Shown here in pieces: positions 15,693 to 24,699 of a stretch of DNA of 64,000 nucleotides. Made by a program: the position numbers and the translations under genes. Below the pieces are notes generated by a model. That model made no database searches. It was not told where the DNA came from and was given only the letters and a program-made list of their open reading frames with translations. This DNA comes from Streptomyces xanthophaeus (GTDB taxonomy: Bacteria; Actinomycetota; Actinomycetes; Streptomycetales; Streptomycetaceae), in the NCBI RefSeq assembly GCF_030440515.1, contig NZ_CP076543.1, forward strand, positions 2,232,001-2,296,000, given 5' to 3'. The number at the start of each line of letters is the position of its first letter. Position 1 is the first letter of the stretch.

Positions 15693-15708
15693 GCACGCAC
15701 ATGCGTGC
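15693..15708. promoter_or_regulatory. candidate GntR operator
   Basis: Two 7-bp arms, GCACGCA and TGCGTGC, separated by 2 nt, located 39-54 bp upstream of the GntR start. Position and symmetry suit autoregulation. The sequence does not match the classical FadR consensus closely. Confidence 0.45.
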
Positions 15709-15784
15709 GCTGCGACTCTATTGCAACACACGATAATTTCCGAGAGCGTCCGGAAATACGAAACATTTGTACAAGGACGCAACA

Positions 15785-15817
15785 CGAAGACCCCGGCTCG
15801 GCGAGCCGGGGTCTTCG
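15785..15817 (-). terminator. terminator of the M23 peptidase gene
   Basis: A perfect inverted repeat of 16 bp (15785-15800 and 15802-15817) around a single central base, so 3-4 inner pairs will open into the loop. It lies 23 nt beyond the M23 peptidase stop on the minus strand and is followed on that strand by a moderately U-rich stretch. Confidence 0.8.
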
Positions 15818-15839
15818 GTGAAGCGGTGCGCGAGGCGGG

Positions 15840-16643
15840 TCAGAGGCTGACGCCGTGCGAGCGCAGGTACGCGATCGGGTCGATGTCCGAGCCGTACTGC
15901 GAGCCCGTGCGGGCCTCGAAGTGGAGGTGCGGGCCGCTGGAGTTGCCGGTGGAGCCCGACAGGCCGATCTGCTGGCCCGGGGTGACCTGCTCGCCGACGG
16001 AGACGTTCAGCGACGTCATGTGCCCGTACTGGGTGTAGGTGCCGTCGTTGTGCTTGATGACGACGTTGTTGCCGTACGCGCCGCCCCAGCCGGCCTCGAC
16101 GACGGTACCGACGCCCACCGCGTGGACCGAGGTGCCGGAGGCGGCGTGGAAGTCGATGCCCGTGTGGCTGCCGGAGGACCACATGCCGCCGCCCGCGTGG
16201 TACTGCGTGCTGACGTACGAGCCGTCCACCGGGGCGACGAAGGTGTTGAGGCGCTTGCGCTCCTCCTCGCGGGCGGCGCGCTCGGCGGCCTCGCGCTCGA
16301 CCTTCGCCTTGGCCTCGGCGAGGCGCTTGGCCTCCGCGGCCCGCTGCTTCGCGTCGGCCTCGGCCTGCGCCTTGACGGCGTCCTGCTCGGCGGTGCGGTG
16401 CTGGGACTCGGCCTGGTCGGCGATGTCGCCCGCGAGGTCCTCGGCGACGACCACGGCGCCCAGGCCGTTGTCCTGGCCGATGTTGCTGCTGTGGTTGTCC
16501 GCGGCGAAGGCCGGGGCGGCGAGCGAGCCGACCACACCGGTGGTGGCGATCGCGGCGATACCGGCGTAGCCGGCGGTCTTCTTGCTCAGACGGCTGGAGC
16601 CACGGTGCTTACCGGTACCAGCGGGACGACTGCCAAACGCCAT
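15840..16643 (-). CDS. secreted M23 zinc endopeptidase (peptidoglycan hydrolase)
   Basis: A 267-residue exported cell-wall hydrolase. A long signal peptide (about residues 1-47, Arg/Lys-rich start, hydrophobic GIAAIATTGVVGSLAAP, cleavage near AFA-AD) is followed by an Ala/Glu/Arg/Lys coiled coil (about 60-130) and an M23 lysostaphin-like domain (about 140-265). Zinc and catalytic residues appear in SHTGIDFH (His and Asp) and GPHLHFE (HxH). It should cleave peptide cross-links in peptidoglycan. A c-di-AMP riboswitch precedes it, placing it under second-messenger control, as known for cell-wall hydrolases in Streptomyces. Confidence 0.93.
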   Translation of the reverse strand: MAFGSRPAGTGKHRGSSRLSKKTAGYAGIAAIATTGVVGSLAAPAFAADNHSSNIGQDNGLGAVVVAEDLAGDIADQAESQHRTAEQDAVKAQAEADAKQRAAEAKRLAEAKAKVEREAAERAAREEERKRLNTFVAPVDGSYVSTQYHAGGGMWSSGSHTGIDFHAASGTSVHAVGVGTVVEAGWGGAYGNNVVIKHNDGTYTQYGHMTSLNVSVGEQVTPGQQIGLSGSTGNSSGPHLHFEARTGSQYGSDIDPIAYLRSHGVSL

Positions 16644-16667
16644 GAAGGGTTTGATCCTTTCCTTCCT

Positions 16668-16812
16668 TCTCGCCTACCGGGTTAGCTGACGGGTTCGGAG
16701 CAGGAAGGTCTCCTACGGATCTCCTCTTGCGAGGGGGTCCGATTCACCCCAGGGACTCATGTGGGTCCCCGGCTCCCCAGGCTCGCGCCTGACGGGGACT
16801 CGGCGATCGCTG
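16668..16812 (-). ncRNA. ydaO-type c-di-AMP riboswitch
   Basis: Reading the minus strand, the leader of the M23 gene has the hallmark blocks of the ydaO/yuaA motif: GGGGAGCCGGGGACCCA, GGGGTGAATC, GTAGGAGACCTTCC, and CGAACCCGTCAGCTAACC followed by CGGTAGGCG, in the expected order. The 3' end lies about 25 nt before the M23 start. Such elements bind c-di-AMP and usually switch off downstream cell-wall enzymes. The ends are approximate. Confidence 0.9.
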
Positions 16813-16859
16813 TCCGGTGCCGCGGGTGCGGCGGGCACAACTGACGAACAGCACGGCCG

Positions 16860-16889
16860 ACGCTAGGCGGATCATCAGTCAATCGCCAA
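16860..16889 (-). promoter_or_regulatory. candidate promoter for the riboswitch/M23 transcript
   Basis: On the minus strand, TTGGCG (16884-16889) and TAGCGT (16860-16865) are separated by 18 bp, a fair match to the principal sigma consensus. It lies just upstream of the riboswitch. An overlapping TTGACT offers an alternative -35 with poor spacing. Confidence 0.45.
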
Positions 16890-16954
16890 ACAGACACGGC
16901 TTTTTGTTGCGTACGCCACACCACATAAAAGCAACCTCACCATTAAACGGACAA

Positions 16955-16989
16955 AAGGGGTTCTGATGACCAAGTCACCAGAACCCCTT
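16955..16989 (-). terminator. terminator of the M16 peptidase operon
   Basis: A 16-bp stem with one A-C mismatch (16955-16970 and 16974-16989) and a CAA loop, about 45 nt beyond the second M16 gene's stop. The minus-strand sequence after the stem is T-rich (CCCCTTTTGTCCGTTTAATG), giving a classical intrinsic terminator. Confidence 0.85.
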
Positions 16990-17032
16990 GCTGAAACCTT
17001 CAGCCGGCTCTCAACGAGCCGTCGTCCGCCGG

Positions 17033-18424
17033 TCAGTTGGAGACGACCGTGACCTCTCCGATCCCAAGAGCCCGCACGGGCTCCTCGATCAGTGCCGCGT
17101 CGCCCACCAGGACGGTGACCAGCCGGTCCGCGGGGAAGGCCTTGACGACCGCCGTGGTCGCCTCCACCGTGCCCGTTTCGGCGAGCTGGGCGTACAACTG
17201 CGCCTGGTAGTCGTCCGGCAGCTCCTGCTCGACCTGGTCGGCGAGGGTGCCCGCGACCGAGGCCGCCGTCTCGAACTTCAGCGGGGCCACGCCCACCAGG
17301 TTCTGCACGGCGACATCGCGCTCGGCGTCGGTCAGACCGCCCTCCGCGAGGGTGCGCAGCACCTTCCAGAGGTCCTCCAGCGCCGGTCCGGTGTTCGGGG
17401 TGTCCACCGAGCCGCTGATGGCGAGCATCGAAGCGCCCTTGCCGTCCGCGGTGGAGCGCAGCACCTGGCCGAAGGCGCGCACGCCGTAGGTGTACCCCTT
17501 CTCCTCGCGCAGCACCTTGTCCAGGCGCGAGGTGAGGGTGCCGCCGAGGCAGTACGTGCCCAGCACCTGGGCCGCCCACACCCGGTCGTGGCGGTCCGCC
17601 CCGATCCGGCCGATCAGCAGCTGCGTCTGGACCGCGCCGGGCCGGTCCACGATGACCACGCGGCCGGTGTCGTCGGCGGTCACCGGCGGCACCGGGAGGG
17701 CAGCGGCGGTGTTGCCCGTCCAGGTGCCCAGGGTGTCCGCGAGCACGGCGTCCAGGTCGATGCCGGTCAGGTCGCCGACGACCACCGCGGTGGCGGTGGC
17801 GGGGCGTACGTGGGCCTCGTAGAAGGCGCGTACGGCGGCGGAGTCGATCCGGGCGACCGTCTCCTCGGTGCCCTGGCGCGGGCGGGACATCCGCAGGCCG
17901 GCCGGGAAGAGCTCCTTGGAGAGCTGCTTGGCGGCGCGGCGCTGCGGGTTGGCCAGCTCGTGCGGGATCTCGTCGAGCCGGTTGCGCACCAGCCGGTCGA
18001 CCTCGGCGTCGGCGAAGGCCGGGGCGCGCAGCGCCTCGGCGAGCAGGCCCAGCGCCTTGGGCAGCCGGGAGGCCGGGACCTCCAGCGAGACCCGCAGGCC
18101 CGGGTGGTCGGCGTGCGCGTCCAGGGTGGCGCCGCAGCGCTCCAGCTCGGCCGCGAACTCCTCGGCGGAGTGCTTGTCGGTGCCCTCGGAGAACGCCCGC
18201 GCCATGATGGTCGCCACGCCGTCCAGGCCCTCGGGCTCGGCGTCGAGCGGGGCGGCGAGGTTGACCTCGACCGCGACGACCTGCTGGCCCGGCCGGTGGC
18301 AGCGCAGCAGGGTCAGCCCGTTGGACAGCTGCCCGCGGTCGGGGGCCGGGAAGGCCCACGGCTGCGGCTCGCCGGCCTGCGGGCGCGGGTGGAAGGTCAT
18401 CGTGACGGCTGCCGTGTCGCTCAC
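17033..18424 (-). CDS. M16-family peptidase, non-catalytic-type subunit
   Basis: A 463-residue M16 (insulinase/processing-peptidase-like) protein from a GTG that overlaps the upstream gene's stop by 4 bp. It has two M16 domains (about 25-200 and 205-440) with typical motifs such as VGDLTG and EKGYTYGVRAF. The N-terminal zinc motif HxxEH is absent (the region reads ELERCGATLDAHAD), so this is the structural partner, containing the Arg/Tyr substrate-grip region. It should dimerise with the product of the preceding gene. Confidence 0.9.
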   Translation of the reverse strand: MSDTAAVTMTFHPRPQAGEPQPWAFPAPDRGQLSNGLTLLRCHRPGQQVVAVEVNLAAPLDAEPEGLDGVATIMARAFSEGTDKHSAEEFAAELERCGATLDAHADHPGLRVSLEVPASRLPKALGLLAEALRAPAFADAEVDRLVRNRLDEIPHELANPQRRAAKQLSKELFPAGLRMSRPRQGTEETVARIDSAAVRAFYEAHVRPATATAVVVGDLTGIDLDAVLADTLGTWTGNTAAALPVPPVTADDTGRVVIVDRPGAVQTQLLIGRIGADRHDRVWAAQVLGTYCLGGTLTSRLDKVLREEKGYTYGVRAFGQVLRSTADGKGASMLAISGSVDTPNTGPALEDLWKVLRTLAEGGLTDAERDVAVQNLVGVAPLKFETAASVAGTLADQVEQELPDDYQAQLYAQLAETGTVEATTAVVKAFPADRLVTVLVGDAALIEEPVRALGIGEVTVVSN

Positions 18425-19797
18425 TGCTCCGCCCCCTCGTTCTCGTCGGAGTCGTCGGACTCGTCGTGCTGGTCGGACTCGTCGGACTCGTCGGCCGCGA
18501 GCGGCTCGTAGACGAGCACCGCGCGGTTGTCCGGGCGCAGCCGGGCCGCGGCCACGGCCTGCACCTCCTCGGCGGTGACGTCGAGGACGCGCTGGACGGC
18601 GGTCAGCGCCAGCTGCGGGTCGCCGAACAGCACCGCGAAGCGGCACAGTTCGTCGGCGCGGCCGGCCACCGTGCTCAGCCGGTCCAGCCACTCCCGCTCC
18701 AGCTGCGCCTGGGCGCGCTCCATCTCCTCGGCGGTCGGACCCTCGGCGGCGAACCGCGCGAGCTCCTCGTCGACGGCCGCCTCGATGGCGGGGATCTCGA
18801 CCCCGCTGGAGGTCTTGACGTCCAGCCAGCCCAGGGAGGGCGCCCCGGCCAGGCGCAGCATGCCGAAGCCGGCCGCGACGGCGCTCTGGTCGCGGCGCAC
18901 CAGCCGGTTGTGCAGCAGCGAGGACTCGCCGCCGCCCAGGATGGTCAGCGCCACGTCGGCGGCGTCGCACTCGCGGGTGCCGTCGTGCGGCAGCCGGTAG
19001 GCGGCCATCAGCGCACGCGCCGGGACCTCCTCGACGATCTCCTCGCGCAGCTGCTCCCCGATGATGTCGGGCAGCGAGCCGTCGCGGGGCGGCTGCTTGC
19101 CGTCGTGCGCGGGGATGGTGCCGAAGTACTTCTCGACCCAGGCGAGCGTCTGCTCGGGGTCGATGTCCCCGACGACCGAGAGCACCGCGTTGTTGGGCGC
19201 GTAGTACGTACGGAAGAAGGTGCGCGCGTCCTCCAGGGAGGCGGCGTCCAGGTCGGCCATGGAGCCGATCGGGGTGTGGTGGTACGGGTGGCCCTCGGGG
19301 TAGGCCAGGGCGGTGAGCCGCTCGAAGGCCGTACCGTACGGAACGTTGTCGTACCGCTGGCGGCGCTCGTTCTTGACGACGTCGCGCTGGTTCTCCATGG
19401 ACTCGTCGTCCAGGGCGGCCAGCAGGGACCCCATCCGGTCCGCTTCCAGCCAGAGCGCGAGCTCGAGCTGGTGGGTCGGCATCGTCTCGAAGTAGTTGGT
19501 GCGCTCGAAGCTGGTGGTGCCGTTGAGGGAACCGCCGGCGCCCTGGACCAGTTCGAAGTGCCCGTTGCCGGGAACGCTCGCCGACCCCTGGAACATCAGG
19601 TGCTCGAAGAGGTGAGCCAGGCCGGTGCGTCCCTTGACTTCGTGGCGCGAGCCTACGTCGTACCAGAGGCAGACCGCGGCGACCGGGGTCAGGTGGTCCT
19701 CGGAGAGCACCACGCGCAGGCCGTTGGCCAGCCGGTGCTCGGTCGCTGTCAGGCCGCCGGAGCCGGCCTGGGCTGTGGCCGTGTGACCCATGGGCAT
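18421..19797 (-). CDS. M16-family zinc peptidase, catalytic subunit
   Basis: A 458-residue M16 peptidase. The inverted zinc motif HLFEH lies at residues 62-66, with the distal metal-binding Glu expected about 75 residues later (around ENQRDVVKNERRQ). The C-terminal 25 residues are an extremely acidic Asp/Glu/Ser tail (DESDESDQHDESDDSDENEG). The start at 19797 has AAGGG about 9 nt upstream. It forms a coupled pair with the following non-catalytic M16 gene. The substrate is unknown; in Streptomyces such pairs are conserved beside parC. Confidence 0.92.
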   Translation of the reverse strand: MPMGHTATAQAGSGGLTATEHRLANGLRVVLSEDHLTPVAAVCLWYDVGSRHEVKGRTGLAHLFEHLMFQGSASVPGNGHFELVQGAGGSLNGTTSFERTNYFETMPTHQLELALWLEADRMGSLLAALDDESMENQRDVVKNERRQRYDNVPYGTAFERLTALAYPEGHPYHHTPIGSMADLDAASLEDARTFFRTYYAPNNAVLSVVGDIDPEQTLAWVEKYFGTIPAHDGKQPPRDGSLPDIIGEQLREEIVEEVPARALMAAYRLPHDGTRECDAADVALTILGGGESSLLHNRLVRRDQSAVAAGFGMLRLAGAPSLGWLDVKTSSGVEIPAIEAAVDEELARFAAEGPTAEEMERAQAQLEREWLDRLSTVAGRADELCRFAVLFGDPQLALTAVQRVLDVTAEEVQAVAAARLRPDNRAVLVYEPLAADESDESDQHDESDDSDENEGAEQ

Positions 19798-19990
19798 GTG
19801 GTCCCTTCGATCGCGATGCAGAGATTTCTTATCGACCTGCCACTGTATGCAAGCGCGCCGACCGCCGGATAAGTTCCCGGGTCACTCCCCCGCACTCCGT
19901 CCGGGGGACCCCCGGGGTCGGAGTCGGCGTTGTCGGTGCGCCGGGCCACAATGGTCCGCGTCGTACCCTCGCCGGACACCACAAGACCGC

Positions 19991-20030
19991 CCGACCCAGC
20001 CAAACCCAGCCAGACCCAGCCAGACACCCA
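19991..20030 (+). repeat. four tandem decamers in the parC leader
   Basis: Four near-identical 10-bp units (CCGACCCAGC, CAAACCCAGC, CAGACCCAGC, CAGACACCCA) lie 35-75 bp upstream of the parC start. Helical-period spacing could suit cooperative protein binding, but a neutral simple repeat is as likely. Confidence 0.6.
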
Positions 20031-20064
20031 GCACACCCCATTTTGGTTAAGGAGCCGCGCAGCG

Positions 20065-22521
20065 ATGGCCCGCCGCAGCACGAAGACCCCGCCGCCGGAG
20101 GATTTCGAGGAGAAGATCCTCGACATCGACGTCGTCGACGAAATGCAGGGCTCCTTCCTCGAGTACGCGTACTCGGTGATCTACTCCCGCGCCCTGCCCG
20201 ACGCCCGGGACGGCATGAAGCCGGTGCACCGGCGCATCGTGTACCAGATGAACGAGATGGGCCTGCGCCCCGACCGCGGCTACGTGAAGTGCGCCCGTGT
20301 CGTCGGCGAGGTCATGGGCAAGCTCCACCCGCACGGTGACGCGTCGATCTACGACGCCCTCGTGCGCATGGCGCAGCCCTTCTCCATGCGGCTGCCGCTG
20401 GTCGACGGCCACGGCAACTTCGGCTCGCTCGGCAACGACGACCCGCCGGCCGCGATGCGTTACACCGAGTGCAAGATGGCCGACGCCACGTCGCTGATGA
20501 CGGAGTCGATCGACGAGGACACCGTCGACTTCACCGCCAACTACGACGGCCAGGAGCGGGAGCCGGTCGCCCTGCCCGCCGCGTACCCGAACCTGCTGGT
20601 CAACGGCGCGTCCGGGATCGCGGTCGGCATGGCCACCAACATGCCCCCGCACAACCTCGGCGAGGTCATCGCCGCCGCCCGCCACCTGATCCGGTACCCC
20701 CAGGCGGACCTGGAGGCGCTGATGCGCTTCGTGCCGGGTCCCGACCTGCCCACGGGCGGCCGGATCGTCGGGCTCTCGGGCATCAAGGACGCCTACGAGA
20801 ACGGCCGCGGCACCTTCAAGATCCGCGCGACGGTGGCCGTGGAGGACGTGACGGCGCGCCGCAAGGGCCTGGTCGTCACCGAACTGCCCTTCACGGTCGG
20901 CCCCGAGAAGGTGATCGCGAAGATCAAGGACCTGGTCGGCTCGAAGAAGCTCCAGGGCATCGCCGACGTCAAGGACCTCACCGACCGCTCGCACGGCCTG
21001 CGCCTGGTCATCGAGATCAAGAACGGCTTCCACCCGGAGGCCGTGCTGGAGCAGCTCTACAAGCTGACGCCGATGGAGGAGTCCTTCGGCATCAACAACG
21101 TGGCGCTGGTGGACGGGCAGCCCCTGACGCTGGGCCTCAAGGAGCTGCTGGAGGTCTATCTCGACCACCGCTTCGAGGTCGTCCGGCGGCGCAGCGAGTT
21201 CCGCCGCACCAAGCGCCGCGACCGGCTGCACCTGGTCGAGGGCCTGCTGGTGGCGCTCCTCGACATCGACGAGGTCATCCGGCTCATCCGGGACAGCGAC
21301 AACTCCGCGCAGGCCAAGTCCCGGCTGATGGAGCGGTTCTCGCTGAGCGAGATCCAGACCCAGTACATCCTGGACACCCCGCTGCGCCGGCTCACCCGCT
21401 TCGACCGGATCGAGCTGGAGTCCGAGCGCGACCGGCTGACGGGCGAGATCGACGAGCTGACCGGGATCCTGGAGTCGGACAGCGAGCTGCGCAAGCTGGT
21501 CTCCTCGGAACTGGCGGCGGTCGCGAAGAAGTTCGGCACCGAGCGCCGTACGGTGCTGCTGGAGTCCGCGGGCACCGCGGTGGCGGCCGTTCCGCTGGAG
21601 GTCGCGGACGACCCGTGCCGGGTGCTGCTGTCCTCGACGGGCCTGCTCGCGCGCACGGCGAACGGCGAGGCGCTGCCGGAGGAGGAGGGCGGCGCCCGCG
21701 CCAAGCACGACCTGATCGTCTCGCAGGTCGCGGCGACCGCCCGGGCCGATGTCGGCGCGGTCACCTCGTACGGTCGGCTGCTGCGGCTGTCGGTGATCGA
21801 CCTGCCGCAGCTGCCGGACACGCACGCCGCGCCGAACCTGGCGGGCGGCGCACCGGTCTCGGAGTTCCTCTCCGGGCTGGAGGCGGACGAGAAGGTGATC
21901 TGCCTGACCTCGCTGGACGAGTCCTCGCAGGGCCTCGCGCTGGGCACCGAGCAGGGCGTGGTCAAGCGCGTCGTGCCGGACTACCCGGCGAACAAGGACG
22001 AGCTGGAGGTCATCACCCTCAAGGAGGGCGACCGGATCGTCGGCGCGGTCGAGCTGCGCACGGGTGAGGAGGACCTGGTCTTCATCACCGACGACGCCCA
22101 GCTGCTGCGCTACCCGGCGGGCCAGGTCCGCCCGCAGGGCCGTCCGGCGGGCGGTATGGCGGGCATCAAGCTCGCCGACAGCGCCAAGGTGATCCACTTC
22201 TCGGCCGTGGACCCGGCGCGGGACGCCGTGGTCTTCACCGTGGCGGGCTCGCACGGCACCCTGGACGACTCGGTGCTGTCCGGGAAGCTGACCCCCTTCG
22301 ACCAGTACCCCCGCAAGGGCCGGGCCACGGGTGGCGTGCGCTGCCAGCGGTTCCTCAAGGGCGAGGACGTGCTGGTCCTGGCCTGGGCGGGCGGCTCCCC
22401 CGTCCGCGCGGCGGCGGCGAACGGCACTCCGGCCGAGCTGCCGGCCGTGGACCCGCGCCGGGACGGCTCGGGGGCGGCACTGCCGTCGGCGGTCGCGGCG
22501 CTGGCGGGAGCCGCGCTGTAG
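20065..22521 (+). CDS. parC: DNA topoisomerase IV subunit A (ParC)
   Basis: An 818-residue type IIA topoisomerase subunit that cuts and rejoins DNA and decatenates daughter chromosomes with ParE. The ATG at 20065 has AAGGAG 10 nt upstream. The N-terminal winged-helix/tower domain includes [13 protein letters not shown] and the catalytic Tyr133 in AMRYTECKM. The C-terminal beta-pinwheel (about 500-800) lacks a canonical GyrA box but has [12 protein letters not shown]. It corresponds by context to gyrA2/parC (SCO5836, from memory). The divergent M16 operon lies upstream. Confidence 0.95.
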   Translation: MARRSTKTPPPEDFEEKILDIDVVDEMQGSFLEYAYSVIYSRALPDARDGMKPVHRRIVYQMNEMGLRPDRGYVKCARVVGEVMGKLHPHGDASIYDALVRMAQPFSMRLPLVDGHGNFGSLGNDDPPAAMRYTECKMADATSLMTESIDEDTVDFTANYDGQEREPVALPAAYPNLLVNGASGIAVGMATNMPPHNLGEVIAAARHLIRYPQADLEALMRFVPGPDLPTGGRIVGLSGIKDAYENGRGTFKIRATVAVEDVTARRKGLVVTELPFTVGPEKVIAKIKDLVGSKKLQGIADVKDLTDRSHGLRLVIEIKNGFHPEAVLEQLYKLTPMEESFGINNVALVDGQPLTLGLKELLEVYLDHRFEVVRRRSEFRRTKRRDRLHLVEGLLVALLDIDEVIRLIRDSDNSAQAKSRLMERFSLSEIQTQYILDTPLRRLTRFDRIELESERDRLTGEIDELTGILESDSELRKLVSSELAAVAKKFGTERRTVLLESAGTAVAAVPLEVADDPCRVLLSSTGLLARTANGEALPEEEGGARAKHDLIVSQVAATARADVGAVTSYGRLLRLSVIDLPQLPDTHAAPNLAGGAPVSEFLSGLEADEKVICLTSLDESSQGLALGTEQGVVKRVVPDYPANKDELEVITLKEGDRIVGAVELRTGEEDLVFITDDAQLLRYPAGQVRPQGRPAGGMAGIKLADSAKVIHFSAVDPARDAVVFTVAGSHGTLDDSVLSGKLTPFDQYPRKGRATGGVRCQRFLKGEDVLVLAWAGGSPVRAAAANGTPAELPAVDPRRDGSGAALPSAVAALAGAAL

Positions 22522-22531
22522 GTCGCGGGAA

Positions 22532-22575
22532 GGCATTCGGGTGGTACGACCGGGGGGACGTACCACCCGAATGCC
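22532..22575 (+). terminator. parC terminator
   Basis: A perfect 16-bp inverted repeat (22532-22547 and 22560-22575, GGCATTCGGGTGGTAC and its complement) with a 12-nt loop, beginning 10 nt after the parC stop. It separates parC from the Mrr-TerD gene. Confidence 0.85.
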
Positions 22576-22620
22576 GACTAGTGTTTTCCCCGTGGACGCG
22601 GTGGGGGGAGAACGCAGCTG

Positions 22621-24699
22621 ATGAGCCGTCGAGCGGGCAGCGGACTGATCGGGAACTGGGCGGAGGCCCAGCGCCGGCAGCAACAGACGCAGCTGGTCCA
22701 GCAGCGCGAGGCCGAGCGCCGGCAGCGGGCGCACGAACGGGACGCGAACCGGAGCCACCGGCAGTACCGCGAGGCCGAGGCCCTGCGGCGTACCGCGCAG
22801 CTCGACGCCGAGGTCGAAGCCCTCAAGGGCCTGTTGGCCGCGGGCTGCCGGGCACCGGCGTTCCGGATATCCGCCCTGGCCCGGCCCGACCGGCTGCAGC
22901 CCTTCGACCCCGGCGCCCTGGCGCACCCGGTGCCGATGCCCCGTATCGAGGATTTCCAGCGGCAGAGCAGCGGCTGGACGCTCGGCTCGAACCACCGGGC
23001 GCAGGCGGAGCGGGAGGCGCACGCCCGCTACACCCAGGCCTGGCAGGCCGCGAACGCCGCGGAGGCGCAGCGCCGTCAGCAACTGGCCGCGTACCGGCAG
23101 CAGTACGACCGGTGGGCGGCGGAGCAGCTCGCCGGGATGCGGACGCACAACGGCGGACTCACCGAGCTGGCCGACGCACTGCGCGCGGGTGACGCCGAGG
23201 CGGCGGTGGAGTACTTCTCGGCCGCTCTCTACGCCTCGACCGCCTGGCCCGAGGCGCTGCCGAGGCAGGTGACGGCCGCGTACGACCCGGCCGCGCGCCA
23301 GCTGGTGCTGGACTGGGAGCTGCCCGGGTACGCGGTGGTACCGGAGGCCCGGGCGGTGCAGTACCTGCCGAGCACGGACCAGGACAAGGTGAAGCCCCGC
23401 CCGGTCACGGAACGACGGGCGCTGTACCGGGACCTGCTGGCCCAGTGCGTGCTGCTGGTGGTGCGCGAGCTGTACGCGGCGGACGAGTTCGGCGTACTGG
23501 ACTCGGTCGTGGTCAACGGCTTCGTGGACTGCCACGATCCGGTGACGGGCCAGGAGGCGCGGTTCGTGCTCGCCACGGTGCCGGCGGCGCGCGACGCCTT
23601 CGCCGGACTGCGGCTGGAGCAGGTCAGCGCGGTGGACTGCCTGGTCTCGGGGCTGGGCGGGCTGCTGTCGGCGCGGCCAGACCAGCTGACGGCGGTACGC
23701 CCCGGGCGACGGCCCGACGAGGTCGGCGGAGGTGTCGTCAGCCACGGCGGGCACGCGGGCGACGCGGACGAGGACGAGCCGGATCTCTTCGTGATGGACC
23801 CGATCGCCTTCGAGAACCTGGTCGCCGAGCTGTTCCGGGCGATGGGCATGGAGGCGGTCACGACCCAGCGGTCGGGCGACGGCGGGGTCGATGTGGAGGC
23901 GGTGGACCCGGCACCGATCCGGGGCGGACGGATCGTGGTGCAGGTCAAGCGCTACCGGAACACGGTGCCGCCGACGGCCGTGCGTGATCTGTACGGCACG
24001 GTCCAGGACAAGGGGGCGAACAAGGGGGTGCTGGTCACCACCGCGTCCTTCGGACCGGGGTCGTACACCTTTGCCAACGGCAAGCCGCTGGAGTTGGTTC
24101 CCGGAGCGGACCTGGTCGAGCTGCTCCACCAGTACGGACTGCGTGGCCGGCTCGGCGGCGGCAGCGCCGCGGCGCCCGCGCGGCGGGCGCCGGAGCCGGA
24201 GCCGGCTCCCCCGGCCGACCACAACGTGCTCGGCATGTCCTGGTCGGGTTCGGTCGCCCTCGACGTGTGCGCGCTCGTCTGCACGGGCAACCGGGTGCTG
24301 AGCGAGGATCACTTCGTCTTCTTCAACAACCCGCGGACCCCGGACGGTTCGGTAAGGGCCCGCGCGCACGCGGCGCCCGACAAGGCGGCGCTGGAGGTCT
24401 CCTTCGACGCCCTGCCGTCGCAGGCCGACCGGCTGGTCCTGGTGGCCGCGATCGACCCGGAGGTCGATCCCCACGCCGACCTCGCCGGGTTCACCGACGC
24501 CCACATCCGGCTGCTGTCGGCGGGCGGCGAGGAACTGGGCCGGCTGGACGTCTCGGACGGGCGTGCCGGAGAGACCGCCCTGGTCCTGGGCTCCTTCCGG
24601 CACCGCTCCAACGGCGACTGGGACTTCGTGATCGGCGGCAAGGGCTACCGCGGCGGCCTGGAGGCCCTGCTGGGCGAGTTCGGGGTCGAGGTCGCCTAG
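22621..24699 (+). CDS. Mrr-type restriction endonuclease fused to a TerD domain
   Basis: A 692-residue cytosolic multidomain protein. Residues 1-70 are Gln/Arg/Glu-rich coiled coil; 70-380 are a conserved-looking alpha-rich region not recognised. Residues about 395-505 are an Mrr_cat nuclease with the PD-(D/E)xK core as GDGGVDVE and VVQVKRY (Asp, Gln, Lys). A Pro/Ala linker (about 510-530) leads to a TerD-like C-terminal domain (about 535-692) with WSGSVALDVCALV, HFVFFNNP and GSFRHRSNGDWDFV. TerD domains belong to the calcium-binding tellurite/stress family. The fusion suggests a nuclease gated by a Ter-type stress or phage sensor. The active-site residues look intact. The 3' end overlaps the convergent GTPase gene by 4 bp. 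Confidence 0.88.
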   Translation: MSRRAGSGLIGNWAEAQRRQQQTQLVQQREAERRQRAHERDANRSHRQYREAEALRRTAQLDAEVEALKGLLAAGCRAPAFRISALARPDRLQPFDPGALAHPVPMPRIEDFQRQSSGWTLGSNHRAQAEREAHARYTQAWQAANAAEAQRRQQLAAYRQQYDRWAAEQLAGMRTHNGGLTELADALRAGDAEAAVEYFSAALYASTAWPEALPRQVTAAYDPAARQLVLDWELPGYAVVPEARAVQYLPSTDQDKVKPRPVTERRALYRDLLAQCVLLVVRELYAADEFGVLDSVVVNGFVDCHDPVTGQEARFVLATVPAARDAFAGLRLEQVSAVDCLVSGLGGLLSARPDQLTAVRPGRRPDEVGGGVVSHGGHAGDADEDEPDLFVMDPIAFENLVAELFRAMGMEAVTTQRSGDGGVDVEAVDPAPIRGGRIVVQVKRYRNTVPPTAVRDLYGTVQDKGANKGVLVTTASFGPGSYTFANGKPLELVPGADLVELLHQYGLRGRLGGGSAAAPARRAPEPEPAPPADHNVLGMSWSGSVALDVCALVCTGNRVLSEDHFVFFNNPRTPDGSVRARAHAAPDKAALEVSFDALPSQADRLVLVAAIDPEVDPHADLAGFTDAHIRLLSAGGEELGRLDVSDGRAGETALVLGSFRHRSNGDWDFVIGGKGYRGGLEALLGEFGVEVA

